A DNA stretch of 64,000 bases, from positions 310,001 to 374,000 of the forward strand of contig NZ_JAERQK010000002.1 in the NCBI RefSeq assembly GCF_017912535.1, read 5' to 3'. The position numbers were made by a program, and so were the translations under genes. The first letter of the stretch is position 1, and each line of letters begins with the position of its first letter. The stretch comes from Motiliproteus sediminis (GTDB lineage: Bacteria > Pseudomonadota > Gammaproteobacteria > Pseudomonadales > Balneatricaceae). The notes under the pieces were generated by a model. It worked only from the letters and a program-made list of their open reading frames with translations, did no database searches and was not told the DNA's origin. Below, in pieces: positions 20,257-32,300 of the stretch.

Positions 20257-21450
20257 ATGAGCCAGGCGTTTCTCGACCAGCTTCGTCAGCAAACCGGCGC
20301 CCTCAAGAGCCAAGGGTTGTTCAAACAGGAGCGACCGCTGCATTCAGCCCAGCAAACCGCCATCCGCATCGAAGATGGCAGCGAGGTCATCAACTTCTGC
20401 GCCAACAACTATCTGGGGCTGGCCAACCACCCCGCACTGGTCGCAGCTGCAAAAGAGGGGCTGGATCAACGTGGCTTCGGTATGGCATCAGTACGCTTTA
20501 TCTGCGGCACCCAGGATATCCACCGCCAGCTCGAACAGCAGCTCAGCGCATTCCTGCAGACCGACGACGCCATCCTCTACTCCTCCTGCTTTGACGCCAA
20601 CGGCGGCCTCTTCGAAACCCTGCTTGGCGCGGAAGACGCCATCATCAGCGATGCCCTCAACCACGCCAGCATCATCGACGGCGTGCGCCTGTGCCGAGCG
20701 AAGAAATACCGCTATGCCAATAACGATATGGCCGAGCTGGAACAACGTCTGATCGAAGCACAAAGCGCACGTTACCGTCTGATCGCCACCGACGGCGTAT
20801 TCTCCATGGACGGGGTAATCGCCAACCTGCCGGCCATCTGCGATCTGGCGGACCAATACGACGCGCTGGTGATGGTAGATGACTCCCACGCGGTCGGTTT
20901 TCTTGGCGAGCACGGCCGCGGAACCCACGAGTATCACCGCGTAATCGAACGGGTCGATATCCTCACCGGCACCCTCGGCAAGGCACTGGGAGGTGCGAGC
21001 GGCGGCTATACCGCTGGCCGCCAGGAGATCGTCGACTGGCTGCGCCAGCGCTCGCGCCCCTATCTGTTCTCCAACTCGCTGGCACCGGCGATCGTCAGCG
21101 CGTCGCTGGCGGTGCTGAAGCTGCTTGAACAAAGCGATCAGTTACGCGAGCAGCTACATGCCAACAGCCGCTACTTCCGCGAGCGAATGTGTAACGCCGG
21201 TTTTCGCCTGGCCGGTGCCGATCACCCGATTATCCCGGTGATGATCGGCGACGCAGCGCTGGCGACACGCATGGCGGACCGGCTCCTGGCCGAAGGTATC
21301 TACGTCATCGGTTTTTCGTTCCCGGTGGTCCCTGAAGGACAAGCACGCATACGCACTCAGATCTCCGCCGCCCACAGCCGCGAACAGCTCGATCGAGCAA
21401 TCGACGCTTTCACCCGGGTGGGGCATGAGCTGGGCGTGATCGGATCATAG
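20257..21450 (+). CDS. kbl: glycine C-acetyltransferase (2-amino-3-ketobutyrate CoA ligase)
   Basis: A PLP enzyme that cleaves 2-amino-3-ketobutyrate with CoA to glycine and acetyl-CoA, completing threonine breakdown started by Tdh. At 397 residues it is full length for the alpha-oxoamine synthase family. The PLP lysine is in [14 protein letters not shown], and [11 protein letters not shown] carries the cofactor aspartate and histidine. It is followed 9 bases later by tdh, forming the standard two-gene operon. A sigma-70-like box lies upstream and the clpB promoter diverges from the same gap. Confidence 0.97.
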   Translation: MSQAFLDQLRQQTGALKSQGLFKQERPLHSAQQTAIRIEDGSEVINFCANNYLGLANHPALVAAAKEGLDQRGFGMASVRFICGTQDIHRQLEQQLSAFLQTDDAILYSSCFDANGGLFETLLGAEDAIISDALNHASIIDGVRLCRAKKYRYANNDMAELEQRLIEAQSARYRLIATDGVFSMDGVIANLPAICDLADQYDALVMVDDSHAVGFLGEHGRGTHEYHRVIERVDILTGTLGKALGGASGGYTAGRQEIVDWLRQRSRPYLFSNSLAPAIVSASLAVLKLLEQSDQLREQLHANSRYFRERMCNAGFRLAGADHPIIPVMIGDAALATRMADRLLAEGIYVIGFSFPVVPEGQARIRTQISAAHSREQLDRAIDAFTRVGHELGVIGS

Positions 21451-21459
21451 AGGCACAAC

Positions 21460-22485
<1,026 letters not shown>

Positions 22486-22522
22486 CAGCCTAGGAATGAC
22501 CGGTTGAAGGCATGGGCCGAAA

Positions 22523-23278
22523 CTAGTCGGTAGCAGCCGCCAGCCAGATCAGCGTTGCCATCCGCCCGGTAACTCCGTCCCGGCGGTAGGAGAAGAAACG
22601 CTCGGTATCGCTGAAGGTGCAGCAGTCACCGCCATACACGGCGGTGACACCGGCACGCTGCAGGCGCAGCCGTGCCAGTTGGTAAAGATCCGCCAGCCAC
22701 TTGTTGCCGGTCCCGGGCTGAGCCACAAAAGCGCTGCCGCTGGCCGGCAGCTCGGCCACGAAGCGTTCGCGCACCTCCTCGCCAACCTCAAACGCCGCAG
22801 GGCCGATCGCCGGACCCAGCCAACACAGTACCTCGGAAGGGTCACCCGCCAGCGCAGCCAGGGTCTGTTCCAGCACGCCGTCTGCCAGCCCTCGCCAGCC
22901 GGCATGAGCCGCGGCTACCCGGGTACCAGCACGGTCACAGAACAACACCGGCAAGCAGTCTGCCGTCATCACCACGCAGGCGGTATCGGCACAACCGGTC
23001 CAGGCGGCGTCTGCCGTCGGCGGCTCGTCGGGAGTGATCGCGGCGGCATCAACCACCCGCGTACCGTGTACTTGCTGCAGCCAGCTCAACTTGACGCCAG
23101 CGCCGACCTCCGCCTGCAAGCGTTCACGGTTCTGCGCGACCCTCACGGGGTCATCGTCAACGTGATCGCCCAGATTAAGACTGTCATAGGGCGGCCTACT
23201 AACCCCTCCCAGGCGAGTGGTCGCCAGAGCGTTGACGCGCGCAGGTGCGGGCCAGGCCGGCGCCAGCCAACAGGCCAT
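22523..23278 (-). CDS. pgeF: peptidoglycan editing factor / purine nucleoside phosphorylase YfiH
   Basis: A 251-residue member of the laccase-domain (DUF152) family. Known members act as purine nucleoside phosphorylases or adenosine deaminases and prevent mis-incorporation of L-Ser into peptidoglycan precursors. The metal-site segments are present: the His in LQQVHGTRV, the Cys in MTADCLPVLF, and the His in AAAHAGWRGLADG. The start follows the rluD stop by one base, the usual rluD-pgeF coupling. Substrate here is by family inference. Confidence 0.9.
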   Translation of the reverse strand: MACWLAPAWPAPARVNALATTRLGGVSRPPYDSLNLGDHVDDDPVRVAQNRERLQAEVGAGVKLSWLQQVHGTRVVDAAAITPDEPPTADAAWTGCADTACVVMTADCLPVLFCDRAGTRVAAAHAGWRGLADGVLEQTLAALAGDPSEVLCWLGPAIGPAAFEVGEEVRERFVAELPASGSAFVAQPGTGNKWLADLYQLARLRLQRAGVTAVYGGDCCTFSDTERFFSYRRDGVTGRMATLIWLAAATD

Positions 23279-23279
23279 C

Positions 23280-24245
23280 TCAGTAGTGCTCCACCTGCTT
23301 GCCGTCTTCGGCCAGCTCCGTCAGCAGCGCCGCCATATCCGGCGGCAGATCCACCTCCCAGCTCATCTGCTCGCCGCTGGTGGGATGCCACAGCTCCAGT
23401 TTGCGCGCATGCAGCGCCTGGCGCTGAAAGCCGCGCAAGGCCTGCTGCAGCTCCTCCGATACCCCGCGGGGCAAGCGGGTACGCCCGGCGTAAAGGATAT
23501 CGCCAACCAGCGGATAATGAATATGCGCCATGTGCACCCGGATCTGGTGCGTGCGCCCGGTTTCCAGCTTGACCCGAATATGGGTATGGGCGCGGAAACG
23601 CTGCAACACCCGGTAGTGAGTGATCGCTTCCTTACCCATGGGGTGAACGGCCATCTTGAGGCGGTTTTTAGGGTGCCGCGCCATCGGCTCGTCAACGGTG
23701 CCGCCACCGGTCATCACACCGGTTACCACCGCCTCGTACTCGCGCCCCATGGAGCGCTCCTGCAGCTGGCCGACAAGATCTGTCTGCGCTTCCAGAGTCT
23801 TGGCCACCACCATTAGTCCGGTGGTGTCCTTGTCCAGACGGTGAACAATGCCGGCACGCGGCACCGCGGCGATATCGGGGCAATGATGCAGCAGAGCATT
23901 AAGCAGGGTGCCGTCATGGTTGCCCGCGGCCGGATGCACCACCAGCCCGGCGGGCTTGTTGAGCACCAGGATATCCTCATCTTCATACACGATGTCGAGG
24001 GCTATCTCCTGCGCTTCCCAGCGCTCTTCGAGCTGCAGTTCCGCCTCCAGATGAACGCTTTCACCACCCAGCATCTTGTCGCGGGGGCGTCGTGCCTGGC
24101 CGTCCACCTGCAGTTCGCCCGACTTGATCCAGCTTGTCAGGCGCGAGCGTGAATGTTCCGGGAACAGCTGGGCCACCACCTGGTCCAACCGGCTACCACC
24201 CAGCTCGACCGGCACGGTGGCGCTCAGAGAAATCTTTTCAGCCAT
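23280..24245 (-). CDS. rluD: 23S rRNA pseudouridine synthase RluD
   Basis: RluD makes pseudouridines 1911, 1915 and 1917 in helix 69 of 23S rRNA. The 321-residue protein has an N-terminal S4 RNA-binding domain (SRLDQVVAQLFPEHSRSRL onward) and a catalytic domain with the signature HRLDKDTTGLMVVAKT carrying the nucleophilic Asp. GRTHQIRVHMAHI and HARKLEL are further family motifs. Position between bamD (divergent) and pgeF (coupled) matches the Pseudomonas order and supports RluD over RluC or RluA. Confidence 0.95.
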   Translation of the reverse strand: MAEKISLSATVPVELGGSRLDQVVAQLFPEHSRSRLTSWIKSGELQVDGQARRPRDKMLGGESVHLEAELQLEERWEAQEIALDIVYEDEDILVLNKPAGLVVHPAAGNHDGTLLNALLHHCPDIAAVPRAGIVHRLDKDTTGLMVVAKTLEAQTDLVGQLQERSMGREYEAVVTGVMTGGGTVDEPMARHPKNRLKMAVHPMGKEAITHYRVLQRFRAHTHIRVKLETGRTHQIRVHMAHIHYPLVGDILYAGRTRLPRGVSEELQQALRGFQRQALHARKLELWHPTSGEQMSWEVDLPPDMAALLTELAEDGKQVEHY

Positions 24246-24394
24246 GTAAATCCTAGGGATTGGCGAGCCGGGAATATCGCGCGGATGCTTTGGCGCCCGC
24301 TCGGCTCTGTGGTTAAATACTGGGCGCTAGTATAACCGAAGAACACCGCCGCGGCGTTCGTCGTATCGGCCTCATCATAAAGGACATCAACTCC

Positions 24395-25345
24395 ATGCAC
24401 GCCCTTCGCCCCTGCCTTGCACTTCTGTTGGTACTGTTGCTGGGAGGCTGTTCGCTGTTCGGGATCGAGGAACCGGAGCCGACCGAGATCGAACTGTGGG
24501 ACGAGGCCCGCAAAGCGCTAAGCGAAGACAACTGGGAAATCGCCATCGACAAACTGGAGCAGTTGGAGTCACGTTTTCCTTTCGGCCGCTTCTCCGCCCA
24601 GGCCCAGATGGAGCTGATCTACTCGTACTACCGCACCGGTCGCGGCGAGGAGACCCGCTCTGCCGCCGACCGTTTTATCCGGCTTCACCCGCAGCACGAT
24701 AATATCGATTACGCCTATTACCTCAAGGGGCTGAGTAATTTTGACGAGGACGCCGACGTGATCGGCCGCTACGTGCCCACCGACAGTTCCCAGCGGGACC
24801 CGGGCGCGGCACGCGATTCGTTCAAGGACTTTGCCACCCTGCTGAACCGCTATCCGCAGAGCCAGTACGCCCCCGATGCGCGCCTGCGGATGCTTTACCT
24901 GCGTAACCAGCTCGCCGCGTACGAGATCCATGTAGCACGCTATTACATTACCCGCGGCGCCTTTATCGCCGCGGCCAACCGCGGTCGTTATGTGGTAGAA
25001 AACTTCCAGAAAACTCCTTCCGTGGCCGATGGTCTCGCGGTCATGGTGCACGCCTATACAGAGCTAGGAATGAATGAGCTGGCCAGTGACGCGCAACGAG
25101 TGCTGGAGCGCAACTTCCCCGACTACCAGCCGCCACAGCAGGAACGCTCACTGTTCGACATCATGACCTTCGACCTGTTCAGCCAACAACAGAGCATGCC
25201 GATGCTCCACCCCGGCGACAAGCAGGCTCCCCGACCCGCGTATAGTGCCGTCGCGGAGGGCGAACGGTTCCGCCTGATCAACACCGACAGCCAGCGCGAG
25301 ATGGCAGCCCAAGACCAGACCACCCGACAACACAACGGCAGCTAG
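24395..25345 (+). CDS. bamD: outer-membrane assembly lipoprotein BamD (ComL)
   Basis: BamD is the essential TPR lipoprotein of the Bam complex, linking BamA to the other lipoproteins during beta-barrel insertion. The signal ends in LLLGGC with Cys19. Five TPR-like helical pairs follow; FPFGRFSAQAQMELIYSYY and the RYPQSQYAPDARLRM segment are typical. At 316 residues it has a C-terminal extension like the Pseudomonas form. It is divergent from rluD and converges on nadE, with no pilS/pilR after it. Confidence 0.95.
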   Translation: MHALRPCLALLLVLLLGGCSLFGIEEPEPTEIELWDEARKALSEDNWEIAIDKLEQLESRFPFGRFSAQAQMELIYSYYRTGRGEETRSAADRFIRLHPQHDNIDYAYYLKGLSNFDEDADVIGRYVPTDSSQRDPGAARDSFKDFATLLNRYPQSQYAPDARLRMLYLRNQLAAYEIHVARYYITRGAFIAAANRGRYVVENFQKTPSVADGLAVMVHAYTELGMNELASDAQRVLERNFPDYQPPQQERSLFDIMTFDLFSQQQSMPMLHPGDKQAPRPAYSAVAEGERFRLINTDSQREMAAQDQTTRQHNGS

Positions 25346-25366
25346 CCAGAGTCCGTTGCGAGCGCT

Positions 25367-26992
25367 TTATTCGCCCGCTTTCCACCCGGATGTGATCGGG
25401 TAGCGACGGTCGCGACCAAAGCCACGCTGGGTGATGCGTACCCCTACCGGCGCCTGGCGGCGCTTGTATTCGTTCAGATCCACCAAGCGAATCACACGGG
25501 CAACCACTGCTTCGTCGAAGCCTTCGGCAATCAGGTCATGGGCGCTGAAGTCCTGCTCCACATAGAGCTCCAGAATCCGGTCCAGCACCTCGTAGGGCGG
25601 CAGACTGTCTTCATCTTTCTGGTCCGGCGCCAGCTCGGCCGATGGCGGGCGGGTGATCACCCGCTCGGGAATCGTCGGGGACAGACTGTTGCGGTAACGG
25701 CACAGGGCAAAAACCAGAGTTTTGGGCACATCCTTGAGTACATCAAAACCGCCGGCCATGTCGCCATAAAGGGTCGAATAACCCACCGCCATCTCGCTCT
25801 TGTTGCCGGTGGTCAGCACCAGATAGCCCTTCTTGTTGGAGAGCGCCATCAGCAATACCCCGCGGCAGCGAGCCTGCAGGTTCTCTTCGGTGGTATCGCG
25901 CGGCATCCCTTCAAAAGCCGGTGCCAAGGTTTGCATGAAGGATTCGAACATCGGCTCGATGGAGTGCACCGAATAGCGCACACCCAACGTGCGGGCCTCT
26001 TCTTCGGCGTCTTCCAGACTCATCTGCGAGGTATAACGAAACGGCATCATCACCGCTTCTACCCGGTCCGCACCCAGAGCATCCACCGCAACCGCCAGGG
26101 TCAGCGCCGAATCAACACCACCGGAGAGCCCCAACACCACGCCTTTGAAGCCATTTTTATTAACGTAATCGCGCACGCCCAGCACCAACGCCTGATACAC
26201 ACTGGCTTCCAGGCTGAGCGGTTTCTCTGAGCGCGACACCGCCTGGCAACGCTGGCCGTCAAAATCCACCAGATACAGACCTTGCTGGAACTCCGGTGCC
26301 GCCAGCACCAACTCGCCATTGGCATTGATGACCAGCGAACCGCCGTCAAATACCAGCTCGTCCTGACCGCCTACCAGATTGGTGTATACAATGGGAAAGC
26401 CGCCATCATTAGCGCGCTGGCCCAGCAGCTCACGGCGATGATCGGTTTTGCGGATATGGAACGGCGAGGCGTTGAGGTTAAGCATTAGCGTCGCTCCCGC
26501 TTCGCGGGCCTGGGCTACGGGATGCGCATGCCAGATATCCTCACAGATGGTCAGCGCCACCCGATGGCCGTCGATATCCACCACACAGGGCGCGTTACCA
26601 GCCTCAAAGTAGCGTTTTTCGTCAAATACCTGGTAGTTGGGCAAGCACTGCTTGGCATACTCGCCGCGCAGCTGGCCGCCCTGGATGACCCCCGCCATAT
26701 TGTAGAGCTGGCCGTCGATCCGGCGCGGGTAGCCGATGACCACATAGACATCAGGGTCGAGTTGCTGACACAGGCCCTGCATGGCGCGACTGATGCGCTT
26801 TTCCAGACTCGGCCGCAGCAACAGATCTTCTGGCGGATAGCCGGTCAGGGTCAGCTCCGGAAACACCACCACATTGGCGTGGTGATCAGCCCGCGCCCGC
26901 TGCACGGTGTCCACCACCAGCGCCCGGTTGCCCTCAATATCGCCAACCAGAAAGTTCAGCTGCGCCAGCGCGACCCGTAATTGACTTGCCAT
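25367..26992 (-). CDS. nadE: glutamine-dependent NAD+ synthetase
   Basis: Converts nicotinate adenine dinucleotide to NAD+ with ATP, using ammonia released from glutamine. The 541 residues hold an N-terminal nitrilase-type glutaminase domain (~1-260) with Glu in FPELTLTGYPPEDLL, Lys in REYAKQCLPN, and the nucleophile in LTICEDIWH. The C-terminal ATP-pyrophosphatase domain has the P-loop SGGVDSALTLAVA. The two-domain form explains glutamine use. It follows thiO on the same strand by 52 bases and ends near the bamD stop, in the place where Pseudomonas has pilSR. Confidence 0.96.
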   Translation of the reverse strand: MASQLRVALAQLNFLVGDIEGNRALVVDTVQRARADHHANVVVFPELTLTGYPPEDLLLRPSLEKRISRAMQGLCQQLDPDVYVVIGYPRRIDGQLYNMAGVIQGGQLRGEYAKQCLPNYQVFDEKRYFEAGNAPCVVDIDGHRVALTICEDIWHAHPVAQAREAGATLMLNLNASPFHIRKTDHRRELLGQRANDGGFPIVYTNLVGGQDELVFDGGSLVINANGELVLAAPEFQQGLYLVDFDGQRCQAVSRSEKPLSLEASVYQALVLGVRDYVNKNGFKGVVLGLSGGVDSALTLAVAVDALGADRVEAVMMPFRYTSQMSLEDAEEEARTLGVRYSVHSIEPMFESFMQTLAPAFEGMPRDTTEENLQARCRGVLLMALSNKKGYLVLTTGNKSEMAVGYSTLYGDMAGGFDVLKDVPKTLVFALCRYRNSLSPTIPERVITRPPSAELAPDQKDEDSLPPYEVLDRILELYVEQDFSAHDLIAEGFDEAVVARVIRLVDLNEYKRRQAPVGVRITQRGFGRDRRYPITSGWKAGE

Positions 26993-27044
26993 GAACCCGT
27001 ACCCAAAAGCTGGTAAAGGGCGCTATTTTCCGCCAGCGGCGGGG

Positions 27045-28160
27045 TCAAAGCAACTCGTTCCCCCGTTCGGCATCCAGCCCATAGGGGGCCGGATCCAGTG
27101 ATGGCGTTTCGCCGCAAACCAGCTCTGCCACCAAACGACAGGATGCCGGCGCGAGCACCAGTCCATTGCGAAAGTGACCGGCGTTGAGAAACAGATTGCG
27201 CACCCCCGGCACTTCACCAATAAAGGGGATTCCCTGTGGGCTGCCTGGGCGCAAACCCGCCCACTGCGCTTCAACCGGCTGAGACCGCAACTCGGGCAAC
27301 AGCTCAACCGCGGACTGATAAAGACTCTGGTAGGCCGCAGCTGTCACCTGCTTACTGAAGCCGGTACGTTCCAGAGTTGAACCCACCAGAATCCGGCCGT
27401 CACTGCGCGGTATCAGGTAACGCCCGTTGGCCAGCACCACCCGATCAAGCAGCATGCCGTCGGTCTTGAACAACATCATCTGTCCTTTGACCGGCTCGAC
27501 CGGCAGCGCAATGCCCAGTGGAGCAAGCAACTGGCGGCTCCAAGCTCCACCACAGATCATGACGTTGTCCGCCGAGAGCGTTTGCCCAAGCAGTTTGACC
27601 CCAGTCACACGCCCTTGGCTCACCAACAGCGCTTCGACCGGCTCACCCGCCAGCAACCGAACCCGGGGGTTACGTTGCAAACTGGCAACCAGAGCCCGAC
27701 CCAGACGAGGGTTACGGATACTGGCCACCGTGGGCATCCACAGCAAAGGCCCCTCGGCAAGACGGACCCGAGGTTCCAGTCTGCGCGCGAACTCCGCCTC
27801 AACCTGCTCCAGCGCGGCCCCCTGCTGCCCGGCCCAAGCCAATGCGGCATCGGTGTCGGCGACCGCCATCATCAGCAGTCCCTTTTGGCGTAATTCGGGA
27901 TCAACACCGCTCTCAAGGTGCAGCGCAGGAGCCAGGGTCGCATAGGCCTGCTGCGACAGTTGCGACAACGCGCTTACCGCCTGATCGTAACGCCAGGGGT
28001 ACAACGGCGAGACGATACCACCGCCGGCCCAGCTCGCTTCACCCGCCAGCGGACCGCGATCGATAACCGTTACCGACAGCCCCCTTGACGCAAGCTCACG
28101 GGCGGACATCAACCCCATAACGCCACCACCCACCACTATGGCATCCGAATTCACCCGCAC
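27045..28160 (-). CDS. thiO: FAD-dependent glycine oxidase ThiO
   Basis: A DAO-family flavoenzyme that oxidises glycine to iminoacetate for thiazole synthesis in organisms with ThiO instead of ThiH. The dinucleotide motif GGGVMGLMSARELASRG opens the protein. The mid-region RSDGRILVGSTLE and the C-terminal GHFRNGLVLAPASCRLVAEL segment, contacting FAD and substrate, fit glycine oxidases rather than DadA. The 371 residues are complete. It sits 58 bases after fimT, as thiO flanks minor pilin genes in Pseudomonas. The other thiamin gene in the window, thiC, is 25 kb away. Confidence 0.88.
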   Translation of the reverse strand: MRVNSDAIVVGGGVMGLMSARELASRGLSVTVIDRGPLAGEASWAGGGIVSPLYPWRYDQAVSALSQLSQQAYATLAPALHLESGVDPELRQKGLLMMAVADTDAALAWAGQQGAALEQVEAEFARRLEPRVRLAEGPLLWMPTVASIRNPRLGRALVASLQRNPRVRLLAGEPVEALLVSQGRVTGVKLLGQTLSADNVMICGGAWSRQLLAPLGIALPVEPVKGQMMLFKTDGMLLDRVVLANGRYLIPRSDGRILVGSTLERTGFSKQVTAAAYQSLYQSAVELLPELRSQPVEAQWAGLRPGSPQGIPFIGEVPGVRNLFLNAGHFRNGLVLAPASCRLVAELVCGETPSLDPAPYGLDAERGNELL

Positions 28161-28218
28161 CTCCGCACCCGACCAGGAAAGCCACAGTATGTCAGTCAGA
28201 CATAGTAACTCAAGGGGA

Positions 28219-28806
28219 TCAAGGCAGCAGGGCGTAACTGCAGGCCCCCTGTGTGGCCCGAACGCGACCGCTATAAGGAATCACCAACTCGCGGCTAAAT
28301 GCAGTGCTGGCCTCATAGTCGCCGAGACAGAAGGTCCCGTTCAGAGAGTTAAGACTGCCGGACCCCTGATACGCGATAAAATCACCCCGGTTCCACTTGA
28401 GAACAAAGGCGGCCTCGATGGCCGGAAAAACCCGCAGCAACTCGTCACCGGCACCCAGATCGAAAATACGGTCGTGGTTGTGGTCCACAAAGAGCAACCA
28501 CCCCTCGCTCCAGTCCAGCCGCCCCGTCGCACCACCACCAGCGCAACTACCGGGAACCGCGCTTTGCCGGCACAGCACCACTGACGCCGAGCGTTTGACC
28601 GCTTCGGCACGTGCCAGCGACAGCGCCGTGCGCAGCCGGTTGATAATGGTGTCGGCCTGAGTCGAGCCGATGTAGTAGTTGAAGCTGCCAACGCCCAGCG
28701 TCATCACCACGGTGGTGATAGCCAGTACGATCAACAACTCGGTTAAGGTAAAACCAGATGCCGGCGTCGAACGACGCCGGCGATAACAACGCCCATCCCT
28801 GTCCAT
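28219..28806 (-). CDS. fimT: type IV minor pilin, FimT/FimU (GspH) family
   Basis: A 195-residue pseudopilin. The prepilin signal is Arg-rich and ends ASG|FTLTELLIVLAI, with the essential Glu5 of the mature protein. The hydrophobic helix continues to about residue 45, and a GspH-type globular domain with several cysteines follows. It is the last gene of the pilin operon, next to thiO. The FimT name rests on that position; the other GspH paralogue at 35207 heads the operon and is called FimU. The two names could be exchanged. Confidence 0.82.
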   Translation of the reverse strand: MDRDGRCYRRRRSTPASGFTLTELLIVLAITTVVMTLGVGSFNYYIGSTQADTIINRLRTALSLARAEAVKRSASVVLCRQSAVPGSCAGGGATGRLDWSEGWLLFVDHNHDRIFDLGAGDELLRVFPAIEAAFVLKWNRGDFIAYQGSGSLNSLNGTFCLGDYEASTAFSRELVIPYSGRVRATQGACSYALLP

Positions 28807-28884
28807 GATCCATGCTCCGCCATTCCTTGGACTGCATTCGGTTCACAACAGGGAGGGAGTATAGACCAGTTTTTTAAGGCTCGA

Positions 28885-29334
28885 TCAAGGCCAGCAATCT
28901 GCCGCCGCCGGCGAGGTAGAACGGGCACCGGTATGGTCAAGAGTCAGGGTATTGCAGCGATCTCCCGCCTGCGACCCTTTTGGAGCGGCGGTGATGGAAA
29001 AGCCCGATGCGCTCACCGCGGCAATACGCAGGTCATAGTACTTGTCACCCCCGTCCAGCGGAGCCTCGCTGGGGAAGATGGTCGGAATTCCGGTATCACC
29101 CGCAGCACCACCACACCCCCCCGCCGCCGTGGTACCCGCATCGCAGTAGGTACTATTCACGGTAAAGTGGCGTTCGAGCGCACCGGCAAACGACACCAGT
29201 GCCGCCTGCGCATCGGCCCGCCGAGACTTCTGCACGTACTCCTGATAGGAGGGGTAGGCAATTGACGCGATGATGCCGACAATCGCCACCGCTATCATCA
29301 GTTCTAATAATGAAAACCCACGGTTTCTGTTCAT
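28885..29334 (-). CDS. pilE: type IV minor pilin PilE
   Basis: A 149-residue pilin with prepilin cleavage after Gly in NRNRG|FSLLELMIAVAIVGIIASIAYPSYQEYV, the classic PilE N-terminus with Glu5. The C-terminal region has paired cysteines (CDAG...CGG, RCNTLTL, DCWP) that could form the D-region loop. It is a core minor pilin thought to connect PilVWX-FimU with the major pilin fibre. The ATG at 29334 follows AAGGAA; the longer frame adds 13 residues before the short leader. It lies between pilY1 and fimT. Confidence 0.92.
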   Translation of the reverse strand: MNRNRGFSLLELMIAVAIVGIIASIAYPSYQEYVQKSRRADAQAALVSFAGALERHFTVNSTYCDAGTTAAGGCGGAAGDTGIPTIFPSEAPLDGGDKYYDLRIAAVSASGFSITAAPKGSQAGDRCNTLTLDHTGARSTSPAAADCWP

Positions 29335-29391
29335 CGATTCCTTCCAAGGCCACAGAAAATAAGAGGGCTGCATGATAGCAGCCCTCCGCGT

Positions 29392-32300
29392 TTACTGTAA
29401 CTGCTGCCAGGACTGGCGGCCGCTATCCTCGTTGATGAACATCGTGGTTTTACCAATGTTAGGTACACCGTTCCCACCACCTTGATTTCCATTACCGCCT
29501 GAATTTCCACTGCCCCCCATGAATCCGGTAATTTCGCCAGCGCCGGTTCTCATCAACGCGGGCGAACTGATTAAGCCCAGTCCACTCTGTTGCAAGCCGG
29601 TGACCGGCACTTGAGTGGGCGTACCATTGATATCAATGGTTAGCTCATCGGACGCACTATACACACCGTCATTATCGACGTCGAAAGTCGGCCTATCTAT
29701 CCTCGCTCCCGACAGCGCATCCAGATTCATCAACCAACTACTACCACCAAACGCACAGGGGTCGGTGCTGGGCAGAATAGTTGTAAACAGCACCCGATCG
29801 CCGATCAGCTGCGGTTGATCCACCACGCGCTCGCCCAGGCTACTTGCAGCCCCCGAGACAATCAGATCCATATACCAGCCTTTCTCTGTCGAAATATCCA
29901 GATTGGTTGTCGCACGGACGTTAAAACTACCAATTGCCCCCTCACCCAGAATCGATTGTTGCAGCAACTGCCCTTTACCGCTGACCTGACTACCCTGATC
30001 ACGCACTCCATAGAAAGTCTGGACCTGAGGAGAAACACCGACAATATTGTCATTGTTTTCGAAGTATTTGCCGGTGCCGAAATAGACCATTGTGCCTCCG
30101 GCCGGATGGTTGCGTGTCTGCGGTTTGGCGGTGATTGGCTGCGCCACGCTGGCGCCATCCGCCGCACTGAACAACGGCTGGGGAGAGAGCTCGGTGCCGA
30201 AGGAAAACTGCCAACTGTGCGCGTCTGCGGCGTCATTGGGGTCAGGCGTCGGCAACCACTCTGCTTTCCAGAGGTTGCCCTGAAGATCACCGGCGTAGAT
30301 AGCGTCAACGATACGGTCACCATCGCTGTCAACCACCAGAGGTGCAGTCATACCATTGGCGCTGGTGTGGGTATCCAACTTGAACACGGTCGGAGCACCC
30401 GGTACGCCGAGACGTGCCAGATAGATGACCGCATTGCCAGTACCACTGTTGAAGCCGTTACTGAACACCGCATAGAAGTGCCCATCGGGCATCCGCGCAA
30501 TCGAGGCGCTACCGATGGTATCGCCAAGATCCGCAAAATTAGCATCACTTGCATCAATATCCCACAGGACATTTCCGGCACCAAAGCTGTCGGGCGCAGT
30601 GATATCCAACGCGAACACGCCTGACCCACCCGCTCCCGTGGTACCGACCAGGACCGTACGCCACTCCTTGGAGCCATCACCATCAACGTCAAAGTAGGCA
30701 TCGCCCACCTGTGGCGATCCGTCTACGTAAAACTTATGGCTGTAATTAGGGTCGGCAAGACTCGCCAGATTGGGATACACGGCCTTGGGCACGTACGCCA
30801 TCAATTCGACCCCGCTGGCAGCATTAAAGCCGTGCAACATGCCGTCATTGGCACCAACGTAGACCATTTTCGAGCGGCTGGAATAGCTGGCAAGCGAACG
30901 AAAGGATGCATAACTAGTGCCCTCTGTACCGGGCAATCTGGTGTAGCCATAATTTTCGTTGCTCACAAAGATCGGATCGGAGTTGACGATATCACCCAAG
31001 CGGCTGATACGATCACGCAGCAACCCTCCGTTACTTTGCTCATTGGTATCGTCGCCACGCAGATAGTTGACCAAACCCGGCGTTACGCTGCTCGCAGAGG
31101 CGCTCGCCATTATCGAATTGATGGTTGCGAGATTAGCTGTGGTTCCATCAAAAACAAAACCAGAGGTCCCATTCCACGACAGAACATTCCGGGCACCATG
31201 CGCGGGCATCTGCGCCGCGGCATCCCACTGTTGTGAACCAACCGCGCCGCTGCTGGTAATAGCAAAGGCCAACAGCTGACCGGTCCAATCACCGCTATTG
31301 AAGCGGGCTTGATAAATGGTTGAGCTGGTATTCAAGCGAGTTGAACTGGTGGTGACCGCCGACGCGGACGAGGAACGCTCTTCAATATCGGCAAAATTCG
31401 CATTCAGCTGCCGCACCAACTTATCCGGTCTTGATGCCAGCACATAGTTATCTGGTTCGCCGTCGCCGTCACTATCCCACTCAGTGGTCAAGTCCGGCTC
31501 ACCGTTGTTATTGCTGTCGATGAAGCCGCCGTACTTTCCCGCCAGCCACAACATGTTCATTCGCCCGACCAGCGGATTGGCCTGAAACTCCTGAGTGTCG
31601 ATAAAAAAGCTGGTAATGGTCTGCTTGCCACTCAGGTCAGCTCGAATATCCTGCGTATTGGCGTAGTAGGCCAAACCGGCGATGTAATAGGAGTTCTGTT
31701 TATTGGGTGATGGGCAGGTGCCCATCACCTCCCCCAAGGCGGTGATTGTTTTGTTAGTGGCCAGTCCGTCACAGGTGGTCGCCGTGCAGCCGATACATTG
31801 CGAGGTGCCATTCAATCCCTCGAGCTCGCCAACCTGGTTGGTCAACTGGCGTACGTTGATATCCGGGTCGGCATCCGCTGGTGGATCCACGTCGTCGAGA
31901 ATATTTGCCCGACTGTTGAAAGGCGCCTGATTCGCAATGGTTTCGGTGAAGTAAGTGCCGGGCAGGCGCTTGTCCAGCCAGGGATTAGCATCGTTGATAC
32001 CCAGAATAAAGTTTTTCTGGCAGCTGTACTGGATCGGATCTTCCCAGGTAGTTACGGCGGGGAAACCGCCTAGCTGGGCACTGGACAGGCTGTTTGCGTA
32101 CTCCGGCGTACGCCCCAAATTCTTGAAGTAGCGAATTGACTCGTAATACAACTCACTGGCAGGGTCCAATGACTTGTAGCCCGAATCGCTGAATTTGTTG
32201 AGGTAATTGATAACCCCCGAGTTACTTACCCCGCTGGCTGTCGCATCCGACGCATTTGGATTGTTTAAAAACAACCCATTGGCATTAATCTCGGCCAGTG

